A program made the position numbers and the translations under genes. Shown piece by piece: positions 1 through 12,308 of a DNA stretch of 64,000 nt. The notes under the pieces were generated by a model, which made no database searches, had not been told where the DNA came from, and saw nothing but the letters and a program-made list of their open reading frames with translations. This DNA is from Tilletiaria anomala UBC 951 (taxonomy: Eukaryota; Basidiomycota; Exobasidiomycetes; Georgefischeriales; Tilletiariaceae), in the NCBI RefSeq assembly GCF_000711695.1, contig NW_013547007.1, positions 124,001 through 188,000 on the forward strand. Reading direction: 5' to 3'. The first letter of the stretch is position 1. Each line of letters starts with the position of its first letter.

Positions 1-3000
1 AGAAGTTAGTCCACGAAGACCACCAGTGGATTGGCTCTTGTGTCGAACGCCCTTAAGGGCAGAGTCGCTCCCGCTCTCGCTACCCTCGTCCGAAATGGAA
101 GTTGGAGACCGGATCCTCTTGAATGCACGCTGGATAGCGCTCGATCTTTGAAATTCTCCATGGACTGAACTTTCCTTTTCAGCATCTGACATTTCTTCCG
201 GGGACTTGATTCGCTCAAAGGATGAAGCAGACTCGGGGGTCTGGCCTGCTGAGGACGCGGACGTGCCATGGCTCTCAGATGAGGGGTGCTTTGAAGGTTT
301 CAGTAATGATTGACGCATGCGCAAGCTGTTGTCTGCAGAAGTTGTCTTCATATTGCCAGAAGAGGCGTTGGACATTAGAGAAAAGAGAGAAAGCGACGTT
401 GAGATCCGCGACGAGCGTTGCGCGTTCTCGGCTTTCGCTGGTTCTCTGAGCCGAGGCGTTCGCTTTGCGCGGTTGATATTTTGGTATATCTGGATGTCCA
501 GGACGGCAACGAAATAGCATCCTCAGGATCAGCGCCACGGCTCACATTGTGAGCGCACACTCAGCTGCCACTCACGAAGGAGATCGCTGTCTCCACCCCA
601 TGTTCTGCGCGTATGCGCTCTCCTACCTGTGATGCCTTCTCTATCATGATTTGGCTTTTGGCAGCCTTCTTCAAAGCGGAGCAGATGTCGCTGGTATCCA
701 AGGAAGCGACTCTGAGTCCTGCGCCTAGCTTGTGTACCCTTTGGGCCCAAAAGAACTGTTGGCAAGAATATTATGGTTAGACGGCGCCCATCGGTAGCTA
801 AGCACACGCAAGAGACGCTCACCTGGTCACCAAAGAATGGCTTTATGAGCGTGACCAAGCCGGCACGAATTGAAGCACCCGTGGTACCTGCCCCGCCATG
901 ATGGAAGGCAATGTCGATCCTGGGGAAAAGCCAGTCATGGGGAATAGAGTCCACTACGAAGCACTCTTCTGGGGGCTTGACGCTGTCTTCCCCATCCTCT
1001 TTGCCCTTCTTCTCAGACATGCGGCCGGACCAGCCCTTGGCGATGATCGCTCTGACATCTGCTTTTACGACGGCCTAACGAAGGAGCAGGACGTGGGTGA
1101 GGGTCTATAGCCTTGACTGCCTCGACCCGGAAGCTTTTACTCACTTCGTAAAGACTCTGAGAGAGCCCTGCAGGGTCGTCCACTATGGAAGAGTGCAACG
1201 TAAGCGGATGAGGTCTTCATGAGCACACACCAATATGCGTAAATCAAGTGCTGCTCACCGACGATGGATCCAAACCCGCAGTAGACTATCTTCTTTCCAT
1301 CCGCCTTTGCCTTCTCAAGGAAGTCGATCAGCTCCAGTGGCGCTTCCCATTCATTCTGCAGCGTGTCCAAGAACCAGTATCCACTGACGCAGACATGGTC
1401 GTCCCAATCGTTTGGAATGGGTACTACGGCCCCGCTGAAGTTGTACAGGAAAGGAACACTGTCTTGGTCAAGCTTTGCAAAATCAGTCGACTTGAGTCCT
1501 AGCATATGTTTTCGCCAGCGGTTCACCTGACTTGAAGTCGCTCGCCAAAAGACTGGAAGGCGGGGCAATTGAGCTTGAGCAATGCATATCTGGGGAAGCG
1601 AAAAGAGGCTCACCTTGATCGAAAATCGTGTAGCTGAGGGAATTGTACGAGGTGCCCATATCGACCGGCGGGACTGAGAACGCCTGCGGATAGGCATTCG
1701 TCCTGGTCCATGGCATTGTAAAAGCCCGGAAGTACGGAATACCCAAGCGTTCTGCGATATGAATGCCAGCCATGGTCTGCGGCGCCTCGATGATAGCATC
1801 CGCATCGTAGCAGCCTTCGAACACTTCGCGCAAGAGCTCGTCGAGCCAGGCACGGAATTTACTCACACTCTCCTTGAAGAACGCCGGACTGAACAGTCTG
1901 TGCTCGACCGCGAGCTTCATCAAGGCACCTGGGTCGCCACCCGCCAATCGAAAATCGATACCGTGCTTGGACACCCAGCCTTCGTACTCTGGGTGCGAGA
2001 CGATGCATACCGAGTGGCCATGGGCTGTCAGGCCTTTTGACAATGCAATGAATGGCTGAATGTCTCCACGCGAGCCGATGACGGGGATGCAGATGCGCAT
2101 GGGTGCAAGGCGAGGGGCCTGACCCGCGCTTGGATTGACAAGCTTGGGCAGGAAGTTGACAGAGTCGTGTGAAACGACCGGGCCAACGGCTACTGCTTCT
2201 TGATCCATGACCACGGCATCTTTTGCCTTGGAAGACGCGAGCTTGCCCTCGGTGTCTGGATATGCGTGACCGTCTTTCGCATCTGCCATGGCCTTCTCGA
2301 TCGTGCGCAGAGCGTCGTCTCGTTCATGCTCCGAGTTTAGCTCGAAGAACAAATCGGCATGTCCTTTAATGTGCAGGGTGAGGCCAAAGTGATGCCATCG
2401 GAACGCTTTGCTCGTTTCCACTTGCACAAGGTCGGAGACAGGAACGCGCAGCTTGGTGTCTGCCAAAGACCCAACTGTACGACGCCAGAAGCATACGTGA
2501 TCTGCGTTGACGCTCATGGAGCCAACAGCGGGTACGGTGCGCACAAGCGCAACGCGGAAGACTGACGGAAAGAAAGACAATGTTCATCGGTCTAGCCACC
2601 TTCCGAAAGGGATCGCTACCTAACTCACTCCTAATCTCCAAGTCTTTGCGGAGCGAAAATTGACGAATGAAGCGTCCGGCCTTCTGCGCGGTCATCTCGT
2701 CTGCATTCTCCAGGTGCAGCTCTTCTTCGTCGTCCGAGGGGGCATGATCCTCCGCCGCCTCCTTGGTCGTGGGACCGTCCACCGAAATGATCGGCCGCGG
2801 CGTTGCGACAAGGGTCCGATCCCATCCGATTCGCTCGCGCCACGCTGCTGTGCGGCAGGCTGCCGCTTCGATAGTGTCCTCGAAGAACGCCTGCGCGTTG
2901 GTCATACCGAACGTGATCTCCGTGACGCTGCTCACATTTTCGCTCCCATCGTCGTCCTCTGTTACCTTGTCATCTTGCACCAACACCTGCACGCAAGCGG

Positions 3001-5675
3001 CAAAGCTGAGGAAAGAATGGTGCTCGATGGTGCGGATGCGCGCCAGCGGAATGTCGACGTGGATTTTCTCGGCAGTGTGCCGGAACTTCCAAAGCGCTGC
3101 CTCTATCTCGCGCCTCCACCCGAGCGCCGCTTCTTCCGTCGAGAACTCGAGTTCGCGTTCCTTGCCGGCGGCGCGGAAGGTGACCCGCGTCGCTTTACGC
3201 CAGTCAACGGGGGAGAGCTCTTCAAAATCGTCAAAGCCAACGCTGCCGAGTGGCTCGTAGAGCTTGTCAGAGGACGGATAGAAGGAGATGGAGTCGGCGC
3301 GGAGCTCAACCCAGAATCTGCGTTTGGGAGCCCAGCCACGCCGATGCTCAGTCGCCGGCCCTTTCTTCAGGACCGGGTTCTCAACGATGGCGGCACCGAA
3401 GTCTGCAGCAGCAACCTCGGTATCGTTGCCGTCTTCTTCGGCGCCATCCGCATGAGCTTTTCCGCCTGCACCCCGGCCCTTTTTGCGTCTGATCGCGGCA
3501 AGACCCTCCTGCCGCTGCTTTTTTGTCGCCTCCGCGTGAATCCTCTGCAGCTCGGCTGAAGACGGGAGGAAGGCGAGGAAGCACATGCGATGGCTTGTGA
3601 GCATTAGGCTGCCTTTAATCAGCACCGTGCGCATGAGCACGGCAGGAGCATCGGCGAGCTGAATCGTGGCAAAACGACAAATGCTGAGAAGGTCAGCTAT
3701 CGCTCTAGTGCAAACCCGCATATAGCCACATCCGAGCACACACATATCGTTCCTCTCCAAGTTCTTTTATCGCCTCGTCCCTCAGATGGACCTCTCCAAA
3801 CTCCGCCTTGAGCGCATCGAGCTTCTTTTCTAGGCTGATGGCAGGAGCAATGTGCGAGTGCACGAGCGCCTCCTGGCCCTGCTCGTTGGCCTGTGCGACC
3901 GCCTGTTCCCCCAAGAGGCCCGACTCGGTGCGAACCTGGGCCTGCAGCGTGCTCTTGGCGCTCTCACCAACCTTGTCTGATGCTGCGAGGCCCATAGACA
4001 CAGGTAGACTGAGGGACTGGCCGCGCGCTCCATCTTCCAGACCTGCGCGCTCGTGGTCACCGTCGCTGTCAATCGAAGCGATGGACGACTTTCCATTGGC
4101 ACCACCATCCACGTCAGCAGCAGCATTAGCAGCAACAACAGAGGCGCTGGCTTCCTTGTCTGCCTCCTCCCTTCGCTTAATATCATCTTGCTGCATTCTG
4201 AGCGACCTACACGCCTGCTCCTTCTCCATCTGCGCATGCTCTAGCTCATCGAAAGCCTTCTGGTCCAAGTGCACAGCGAGCTGCGAATCATCCTGGAGGA
4301 AATAGAGCGTGCGCCCATGGTGTTCTTCCCTTACGTCTCCTTCTTCCCCACAGTGGCCTTGTTCCTGGGCCTGGTGCTGATGCTGCTGTGCAGGCCGCTG
4401 CCTGGCGCCGAGCAGATGGAATAACCTTATTTTTCCACTGTCGCTGCCGTCACTGCTATGTCGTTGCTCTTCAGTCACAAAATCGCGCTGCGAAGGAGCG
4501 CGCGTAACGCCCTGCGTGAGGCGATGCCATTCTGCACTGTGGGCATCATGCTTCCTTCTATGCTCCTTCTGGCTCAGCTGTACATCTCCTTGTGTCCGCG
4601 ACGCAGACGCAGAGGCATCCATTGCAGACCCTCTGCGGCCAGCAGCCGTGTCTCCAGGCGATGTCTGCGCCTCGTCGTCGGGCAATACTGCCTCACCGAA
4701 CATTTGCGGCGCTTGGTAGTTGCTCAGCTCTTGCGCATCCTGGTCGATGACGTCCGAGGGCGTAGCGATGAACTCCGCGAGCGCGTCATGCTCTGTTGGT
4801 TGTCCGTTGCCGCCGCCGCCACTGCTGGTGGTGACGTTGCTTTGGGCCCTGGATGCACGCGCCGGATCGAAGCTCGAGCTCCCGCTGGTTGTCCGCTTGA
4901 AAGGCGGCCATGCGTATCGCGATAAGTTCTCCAGCTGAGTGGATTCGGGATTGAACGAGTGCATAGGAGGCTGGTCCATTTTCAACTTGCGCCGCGCAAC
5001 TTGGTGTGGTTCCGACTCGACGCTGTAGGCGTTCGGATGCGATCCTGCAGGAATCAGCTTCCCCTCAGCGGCGACTTTTGGGGAATTGCGTTGCGCATCG
5101 TCCACGGCCGCAGTATCTGGTGGGATATCCGACGTGCCAGAATCGCTGTCGCTGTCAGTATCGGTATCGATATCGTCGTAATCCTGGTATGACAGGGTGT
5201 GTGCATCGGTGTCTTCCTGGCTCATCTCCATGAGTGTCTTGGATCCTTGAACGCGTGCTTCCTTGCTCTCATCGCTCAATTCTCCTCCATGTAGACCTTT
5301 AAGACACGCCGCACCGCGCAGCAGACATTCCAGCTTCGAGCCCATGTTCGAAGCGCTTCCCTGATGGACGAGCGGGGGTCGAGCATTCGTGCGGGACAGA
5401 CTGCCGTTGGGACGCGTGCGGGGGGTATTTTCGCGAAGACTAGGGCCATCACCGACTTCAACTTCTCCGGCGACACCCTGGGCAGCTTCCTGGCCCAAAG
5501 TCTGGATCGAGGAAGAACTCGAAGTCGCTAAGGAAGTCAGGGAAGTGAGCACGTCGGACTGCCTGGGCGTGCCCGATCGCGGCGTAGGGCTCCCGCTCCG
5601 CCTTTGACCCCGATCGTCAATGACCTGATCGACATCCACATCGCCCTCCTCGCAGGCTTGTCGCAGCTGCGCCAT
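1..5675 (-). CDS. ATG26: Sterol 3-beta-glucosyltransferase (ATG26/UGT51 type), 3' end outside window
   Basis: Transfers glucose from UDP-glucose to the 3-hydroxyl of membrane sterols; in yeasts this family also acts in pexophagy. Eight exons on the minus strand: 5675-3742, 3683-2629, 2561-1614, 1552-1259, 1182-1145, 1074-823, 755-576 and 489-1. Every splice phase agrees and the frame stays open to base 1, giving at least 1730 residues. Order: serine-rich disordered N-terminus (about 1-640), first GRAM-like segment (about 645-700), PH domain (about 763-846), second GRAM segment (from about 997), glycosyltransferase N-terminal domain opening with [20 protein letters not shown] (about 1152), and the sugar-donor motif [18 protein letters not shown] (about 1487) followed by PFFGDQ. 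A basic and serine-rich tail of about 150 residues follows the catalytic core. The yeast protein is about 1200 residues, so this one is unusually long. Start chosen at the first in-frame ATG. The donor at 2628 is the least certain junction. Family identity is secure. Confidence 0.93.
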
Positions 5676-7348
5676 GGCGAATGTTTGTCCTTTTACTCAA
5701 GATGGACTGCCAGGTTGGCGGTGGCGGTCCCGGCACGGCGGATGCGTGAGGAGACAGGCAGCAGCTGTGGAACTGAACTAATTGCAGACTAATGGATGGG
5801 GTGGGCCAACGAAAAGATAGATCGCCCATGCTGTGTTCCATCCCTTCCTTCGTATAGGTGCTTGGCCCGAACCATCTCAAAGGCAATGTGCTCTAGCGAG
5901 AACACAAGGCTCTGGGGCGGCGTGAGGCCCCTCGCAATTGGCATGACGAGCTGCCTGTTCTGCTAGTTGGTATTCTGCACTTGGTAAGTCAGCAGGAGGT
6001 GCTAAGATGGTAAAAGCAAAAGCAAGGCCAGCTGCTGTCAACCCTCTGACGCTGATGATTGGCGCGCTTGATTTGCTATGCCTTGCACTTACCTGGATTC
6101 TGGAAACCGGCCCGGGAGCGGCGAGTATGATGTACATGCGCACGCGCCTCGCGTGCGGACTCACGCGCTCATCTCACATCACGGGTCAGCGGTCAGGGCC
6201 GAATCCAGCTTACCGAGCTGCGCGCAGCGAGTCATCACGAGGGACAGGTTGCAAGGAGAGCCATCTGAATGTTCCATCTGCGTGATACAAGGACGTTAGC
6301 GAAGCGTCATCTATACCAATGTCGAGCGAGCAGCGATGTGCATCAGTCATCAGAATGATCGAGATTACCATCGAGTACCCAGCCGCATTTTGACTCTTTT
6401 TTCTTGTATTTACAAATTGATGGGGCAGAACAAAGAATCAGATAAGGAGAGAAGGAGGTGGGGGACGGGTGCCCATCCAGCCAGGGTCTGTTTCTCAGCA
6501 AAAAAAAAGATAAGAAAGAAGACGGAAGATGTGCGAGTCGATGGATGACACCGATGACGTCGTCAACCTTTCAGAGTCAGGCATGTGGTGTCAAGCCATC
6601 AGCCCGCGGCTCTTCCCTTCCATCAACAGTACCCATCGTCTTCCCTTGGGGCCTGGGCTCCATAAAGCATCCCAACACCTCAAGCCATCAATGGGTCCAT
6701 CCCCATTTTGAGACGGGTCTCTGGGTAACAAAGCTGGCAGATACGGATTGGACTGTCGCTTCCCGTGTGTTTTGGTCGTCCCTGGCCCAACTCGCGCTCA
6801 GCTGGGGGTCATCCTGACAGCTAGGTAGTACATAGCTGCGCTCATCAGATTCACCGCGACCCGAAGTTGGAGCCGGCGGGCCGTAGCACGCGACGTGATG
6901 GGCAGGGGCCGGCTTTGGTCTGTGGTCGACCCAACGCATCGGCGATGAACATACATGACGACGAATCCATTTGCATCCAACGACCATAACACGTTCGAAG
7001 CTCGATTGACATGCAATATAACCAGCAGCAACCACCTCGTGTCAAGCAGGCCTTCCGACATGCATATCCACCCACCTTCCGTGGAAGACGTACAAACTGC
7101 TAGAGAGAGCGTCATGCGATGATAGAATCTGATTGTGCCCCCCGCTGGACCGGGTCTGGCCCGGTCTGGCACTTGCTGTTGTATTGGGAAGCAAGCTGTC
7201 GGAAGCTCCGATAGGTAAGGCACTGCGCCAGTCTACAAGCTGGCTGCACTGCCGTGTGGTCACGTACTACATCCACCCCCCGGTCCCTATCCTCATCGCA
7301 AGGATATCAATATCGATACCAATGCAAACCGAGAGGTGGAGGGAGTGA
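5676..7348. other. Divergent intergenic region between ATG26 and the F-box gene
   Basis: No convincing gene is visible. Short open frames occur on both strands but lack family resemblance and good splice signals. The region should hold the promoters and 5' untranslated leaders of the two outward-facing genes. A small inverted repeat lies at 7148-7166 (arms GACCGGG and CCCGGTC, 5-base loop TCTGG), and a CAC/CAT-rich stretch starts near 7380 inside the proposed first F-box exon. Confidence 0.5.
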
Positions 7349-9806
7349 ATGGATCTTGGACTGTGCGACCATCTTCACCGCCGCAACCACCATCATCTCC
7401 ACCACCACCTTCTCCATCGCAGAGTGGGCACCATCGATCCGCTTCCATACAGCCATTCACTGCACCACAGCACCCGCCAAGCCACCCGTATCGGGGCCGA
7501 CACGCCATCCACATACACTCATCGTACGCATTGCATGGCACCCGGTTCGGTTCCAACCGAATTGGATTTCCTGCGTTTCTCGAGCCGGTACGGTGAGCCT
7601 GCCGCAGCTGGTATGCGTCAAGAAAACAGGTAAGCAAAACTCAGGGCGGTCCTCGATCGCGTCTGCCACTGCTGGATCCAGAGGGCCCAAATTGCTCTGA
7701 GCTAGTGCAACGCAGCGCATCCGATTCGCCTCGGAAAGTGTGTCGCTGCACCACCCAGCAACGCAATCAGCAGCAGCAGCCCTCGCGCTGCCCGCGGCCC
7801 TGCTCGCCATCTCCGGCGCCTCCTACCCCTCCTCTTCAAACAGCAGCAGCTGCTGCGAGTCCTTGGCGTCCTCCACAGTCCAACGCGCCGCGCGCCGGCC
7901 GGTGCACTTCCTTGCACTGTTCTATATGCCAGCAGTCGACAATTCGCGTGCTTCGCCCGTCCTCCTCGTGCTCTCTTTCCTCCTTGCGCTGCCCTTGCTC
8001 CTCGTCGCGGACCAGGCGTGCCGAGCCGCCCTGCGCGCCACCAGCATCCGCACTGGCGCAGCTTCCGCAGTCCCCTCCCTGCTACAGCAGCAGCAGCGCG
8101 AGGAAAAGGACAATATCAAGGCATGGGAAGCAGAGCTCGACCTGGAGATCCGCCTTGCAGCTGCATCAGCAACCCAAGCAGGAGGCCACGGCGCGAGCTT
8201 GCATTCGCTGCGCCGCCTACTATCCGCAAGCAATGGCGCAGTAGCCGCAGCCGTCCGACGCACACAGGCAGCCGTCCAAAGCGCTTGGAAAGCCAGTGCA
8301 GCAGTGCGCACTAGCTCGCCTCTCTTTGCGGCTGCTACCGCCATTGGTAATGGCGAAGAGCAAGAAGAGCAGCAGCGGTGGCACGAACCCCTCTCTCGCG
8401 CCGCGTCGATCACCGCTCTCGGACGCGCCCTAGCCGTCCTCTCCTTCCTCGAAGCGCGCGGCACTAACATGCCGACCGCACTCCGCGGCCGCCCGTCTGC
8501 AGCAGCGACTCTGCTCGCTCCTCCGGCCGCGCGTAGATCTTATATCAACTATTGCCGTTCTAGGAGGAGCAGCCGCAGTATCTTTGCGCGCCTCCCCACG
8601 TACGACCTGACGCCAGCCATGATGGCGTCCGCACAGTTCCCCCCAGAGGTTAAGCTGCGGATCCTCGGCGAGCTCGCCTCGCCGCTGTGCGGGCGCTCGC
8701 CGCTTACCGTGCTGCTCCTCTCGCGCGCGCACCTCGCCCACTTCCGGCCCAAGCTGTACTTCGCCATCACGCTCAGCAACGATGTGGCGTTGCGCAAGCT
8801 CCGTGCGACGCTCGCGCTGCACAACCCGGCGCTCGGCGCGCTCGTACGCAGCCTTCAGGTCGGCCACATCGCATCGGACGCATACGACGCCGAGGGATAC
8901 CTGCCGCACCAGACCGTCGCGGACACGCTGCCGCTCTCGACGGCCCTCGAGCAGATCCTCCTCGCCGTACCTGGCGCGCTCCATGACCTCTCCCTTGACC
9001 TGTTCAGCCTCGCAGCGCTCAACTCGGCCGGGACCGCGTCGCGCCTCAAAAATGGCGCCCTCCCGTGCCGCCTGGCGACCGAGCTGTGCGCGCCGGCCTA
9101 CTTCGCGCTCCCGACGTTCCAGGCAGTCGAGCAACTGCAGCTTCTCGCGTTCGGAATCGATGCGCACACTGCACAGCAGCTTCGCACAACCCTCCCGCGC
9201 TGTCAACATCTCACGCTCCGCTGGGTCAGCAGGCGTGCCGCCGCCGAGGCTTGGGACGAGGAAGAAGAATACGACGATGACGATGATGATGAAGGAGCCC
9301 ACAAAGCGCGCATCACGTCGCCCATCCGAAGGCAGTGGGAATCCGACTTCGCCAACTTTGTCTCTGCAGTCCAGCTCCTGCGCTATTGGCCGCACGCAGC
9401 GCCGCCGCTGCCTCACCACCTGCAACACCTCACCGCCGCCGCCACCGCGCTCGGCGGAAACACCAGCGACGACGCACACTTTGGTCCACCTCCCCTCGTT
9501 GCGGTCCCCCATACGATGGGCCAGCAGCAGCAGCATGGGGAGACGAATTGCAAGCGGCTCGAGCAGCTCGTCGTCCGCGCCTGGCCCAGCGCCGCGCGCA
9601 AGTTGCTGCAGGCATTTCCAGACGCGCAACTCTTGCGCACCGCCGGCGACGAGAATGTCGTGGCAGCCGTACCCGATCGTGCGCACGCGCCAGCGCCAGT
9701 GCCGGCGCCGCTGTACATTGGCCTCGATGAGAGCTGGCGGAAGGGAACGCGCAGAGGTCCAGCGCAGGAGTGGTACGAGGATCGCATGGCTCGCATCTGG
9801 GCTTGA
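7349..9806 (+). CDS. F-box-like protein with internal hydrophobic segment
   Basis: The long frame encodes an F-box-like motif, QFPPEVKLRILGEL (about residue 403 in the full model), followed by about 390 residues rich in leucine with weak LRR-like spacing and an acidic run of Glu and Asp near 9260-9295. F-box proteins usually link a substrate to an SCF ubiquitin ligase through Skp1. Proposed model: exon 1 7349-7629, intron 7630-7705 (donor GTAAGC, 76 nt, phase 2), exon 2 7706-9806, 793 residues. Without exon 1 the first ATG of the main frame is at 7926. Codon choice looks coding well upstream of the F-box. A strongly hydrophobic segment, SPVLLVLSFLLALPLLLVAD, lies just after the ATG at 7926: it would be an N-terminal signal or anchor from that start, or an internal membrane segment near residue 177 in the long model. 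A 418-codon frame on the opposite strand is treated as a shadow. F-box call moderate, start uncertain. Confidence 0.65.
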
Positions 9807-10084
9807 CCCACGAGATAATACGAGACGAGGATAGAGATATGTTATTGTGCACTACGCACCCTCCACGTTCTGCACGCATCACAGCGCAACGCACATTTTG
9901 TAAACTTGCAACTGCTCAGCACAGTCACAACGATGCATCGTTTACCCAAGCATTTTCGATGAAAGCATAAAAATTCATTCGCTTTGTGAACCCGCCCCCT
10001 CGTCTTGATGATGTGTTACAGGTCTCTGGGCGACCCAAGGCGTTCAAAAATACAGTTACATTGTCCTTGAACTTAATACGTTCT

Positions 10085-11641
10085 TCAGTCGTGCGCCGAC
10101 AGCCCCCAGCGCCCCACTGCGTCCTCGATGATCGGGCGGACGAGCTTGCGGCCGCCTGCAGCGACACTGTGTTCCCAGACCATTCTATTGGGGCGAACCC
10201 ACGTTCAACGTAGCAGAAAGGAAGAGTCAGGGCTGTCTTGGAGAGGGCGAAATAAAGGCACAGCCTTGCAAGTGCAAACTCACTGTCTGCGGGCCAGCTG
10301 ATTCGCTTTAGGCCATGGGTCGACTTCAAGAACGGGATGGCTTTCGACGGTCTTCTTGATCGCCTCGAATAGTTCGTCCGCCTGCTGCTCATCGATGTTC
10401 TTGTCGCTGCGCACAGACAGGACGATCTGGCGCCGCTTGGCCTTCTTGCCCGTGTCCGGATCGCGGGCCTTGAACGAGGTGAGTGCGACGCTGACGTCGG
10501 CGCCAATCTCGTTTGTCCACTGGCTCTCGATATCGAACCACGATGTGATGCGCTGGTGCAGCGTCCGCTCGATCTGGTCATCGAGCGAGATGGGGATCGA
10601 TGCGAAACCGAGATGGATGTCCGGCTTGCCCTCTGGCGTATGGACGAGGTCGCCTTTCCAGTCGCGACGCAGCAGGTCGCGGACGCTGAGGTCGTCAAGC
10701 GACTTCTTTGCCTTCGACATCTGCTCGTCCAGCCTTGCCATGACCTTCTGCAGCTTCTGGTCCTTCCAACGCGACAGGTGCAGCAGTCGTGACGCAGTCT
10801 CAACGTCTGACGGCATGGAACGGGCGGTAGACAGGGCGTCCGAGTCCAGCGCGATGGCCGCGAGGATCAGCTCAAGCATCTCGTGCGGCACGTGGTACTC
10901 CTTTCCTTTGCCCATTTTTTCACGCTCATTCAAAAGCGTCCGAGCGACGATGGTGCTACAACTCGCGGTGCGCTCAAAGATGCGAGGAGTCGCATCCTGC
11001 GCCACGCCCCGGTCGATATGGTGGTCGAAGATGCTGAGCACTTTGGCGCCTCTCCAGACACTCAACGGCAGCGGGTGGTCGACGATGACGATGCCCTTGA
11101 TCTTTTTTGACAGATCCTCGGCAGACATGGGAAGCTCATCGATGGTCAGCAAGTCGCGGTGACCAGGCGACATGTTCGAGTTGGACAATGCAAGCTTGTT
11201 CTCAGGTCGCAGGTCGAGCGCATCCTCTGGTGTCTGTAGCAGTGCAACGGTCGTGGCGCGATCATGATCAAAGTTTTCGGTGTGAATATGGTCTAGATGG
11301 TACGACCAAGCGAGTGCAGAGGCCATGCTGTCCAGATCGCCGCCCTCGTTGCCCATGACGACGGTCCAGTTAGCAATGGCAGCATCGTCGCCGCTGCGAA
11401 CGACATCGATGAATCGGCGTTTCTGCGCCTTGCTCCATTCTGAAAAATGTCCGACCCCCTCTTCCGCCGCCCAGTAGTCTTCTGTATAGACCTTTGAAGA
11501 TGGCGACGAGGACGAGGACACTTGAAACGCGAGCTGCTGGTGGGCAGCTTGATCGACGAAGGCAGGCTCGGTCGCCGCCGCGACGAGGGCGGCGTTGCAG
11601 GCGAGGCCGACGCAGATGAGCCCGCCAATCGAGCCTCGCAT
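10085..11641 (-). CDS. PPX1: Exopolyphosphatase (DHH family, Ppx1-like) with N-terminal signal peptide
   Basis: Cleaves terminal phosphate from linear polyphosphate. Two exons: 11641-10284 and 10184-10085 (99-nt intron), 485 residues. The small last exon restores a typical C-terminus reading VAAGGRKLVRPIIEDAVGRW. DHH-family metal-binding motifs are present in order: GNEGGDLDSMASA (Asn98, Glu99, Asp102, Asp104), then IVIVDHPLPL, then FDHHIDRG. The protein begins MRGSIGGLICVGLACNAALV with small residues following, which looks like a cleavable signal peptide, and the conserved domain starts only near residue 55. Yeast Ppx1 is cytosolic or mitochondrial and about 397 residues, so this copy probably enters the secretory pathway, perhaps to the vacuole where polyphosphate is stored; that location is an inference. 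The gene runs tail to tail with the F-box gene, 278 bases away. Confidence 0.9.
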
Positions 11642-12308
11642 GTCTGGTTGGAGGGTGGAGCTCTATGTGCACGAGCAGTTTGAGACCATCGGCATCACCG
11701 CCGTGCTTGAAAAAAGCAGCAGAGAGTTGTTTGTGGATGTGGGTGATGTTTACACGCTAGAGGGAGAGAGAGGGGTTAAACGCACAAGGAACGTCTAATC
11801 GAGCACACTCTGATAATACACATATATGTAAGCCATTACAGGAGAGGACTAAGAGGCAACCAACGAGCGAGGAGATCCGGGGCAGGCAGGCACTGGCGCG
11901 GTCTCAGTTTGTAGGCCAAGCAACGGGATATAGGGCTGCTCGCTTGCTCCAAGCCTTTTGGACGTCAGGCCGTGGGATTGCTCACCAAGGGACCATACGG
12001 CAATGAGAAGACGTGCTTGCAGAAAATGCCGGAAGCTTAGGAACAACTCGTCGGTTCGCAGGCAGTGTACAAAGCGCTAGCAAGGGTTGCAAGCTGCACA
12101 AGCTCCCAGGGGATGAAGCGGCGCAGCTTAATGCCTTTGGCTCTGCTGTCACGTCTAGCCGCAATTCCATCCCAAGGTTTGCGTGGCACTGTTCGTCCCC
12201 GTCGTTTTAATATAAATAGCAATTGTAGAGCACGCGTACGTCCTGAAGAAACAGTCACACGAGCACAAAAACAGGCACAAGCATCAGAGCATGTTCGCTC
12301 GATGCCTC
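11642..12308. other. Intergenic region between LSC1 3' end and PPX1 start
   Basis: Should contain the PPX1 promoter and the 3' untranslated region of LSC1. A TATA-like AT-rich stretch lies near 12208-12220 but is more than 500 bases from the PPX1 start. No gene seen. Confidence 0.5.

Noticed and set aside
3808-4305. Plus-strand frame opposite ATG26 exon 1
   Set aside because: Shadow of a coding exon whose neighbouring exons fix the minus strand.
8430-9686. Long minus-strand frame (418 codons) antisense to the F-box gene
   Set aside because: It mirrors a GC-rich coding frame, is rich in Arg/Glu/Gly without domain pattern, and the plus strand carries the F-box motif.
8782-9834. 350-codon plus-strand frame overlapping the F-box gene
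   Set aside because: Alternative frame of the same GC-rich exon, Arg/Ser/Thr-rich and without motif.
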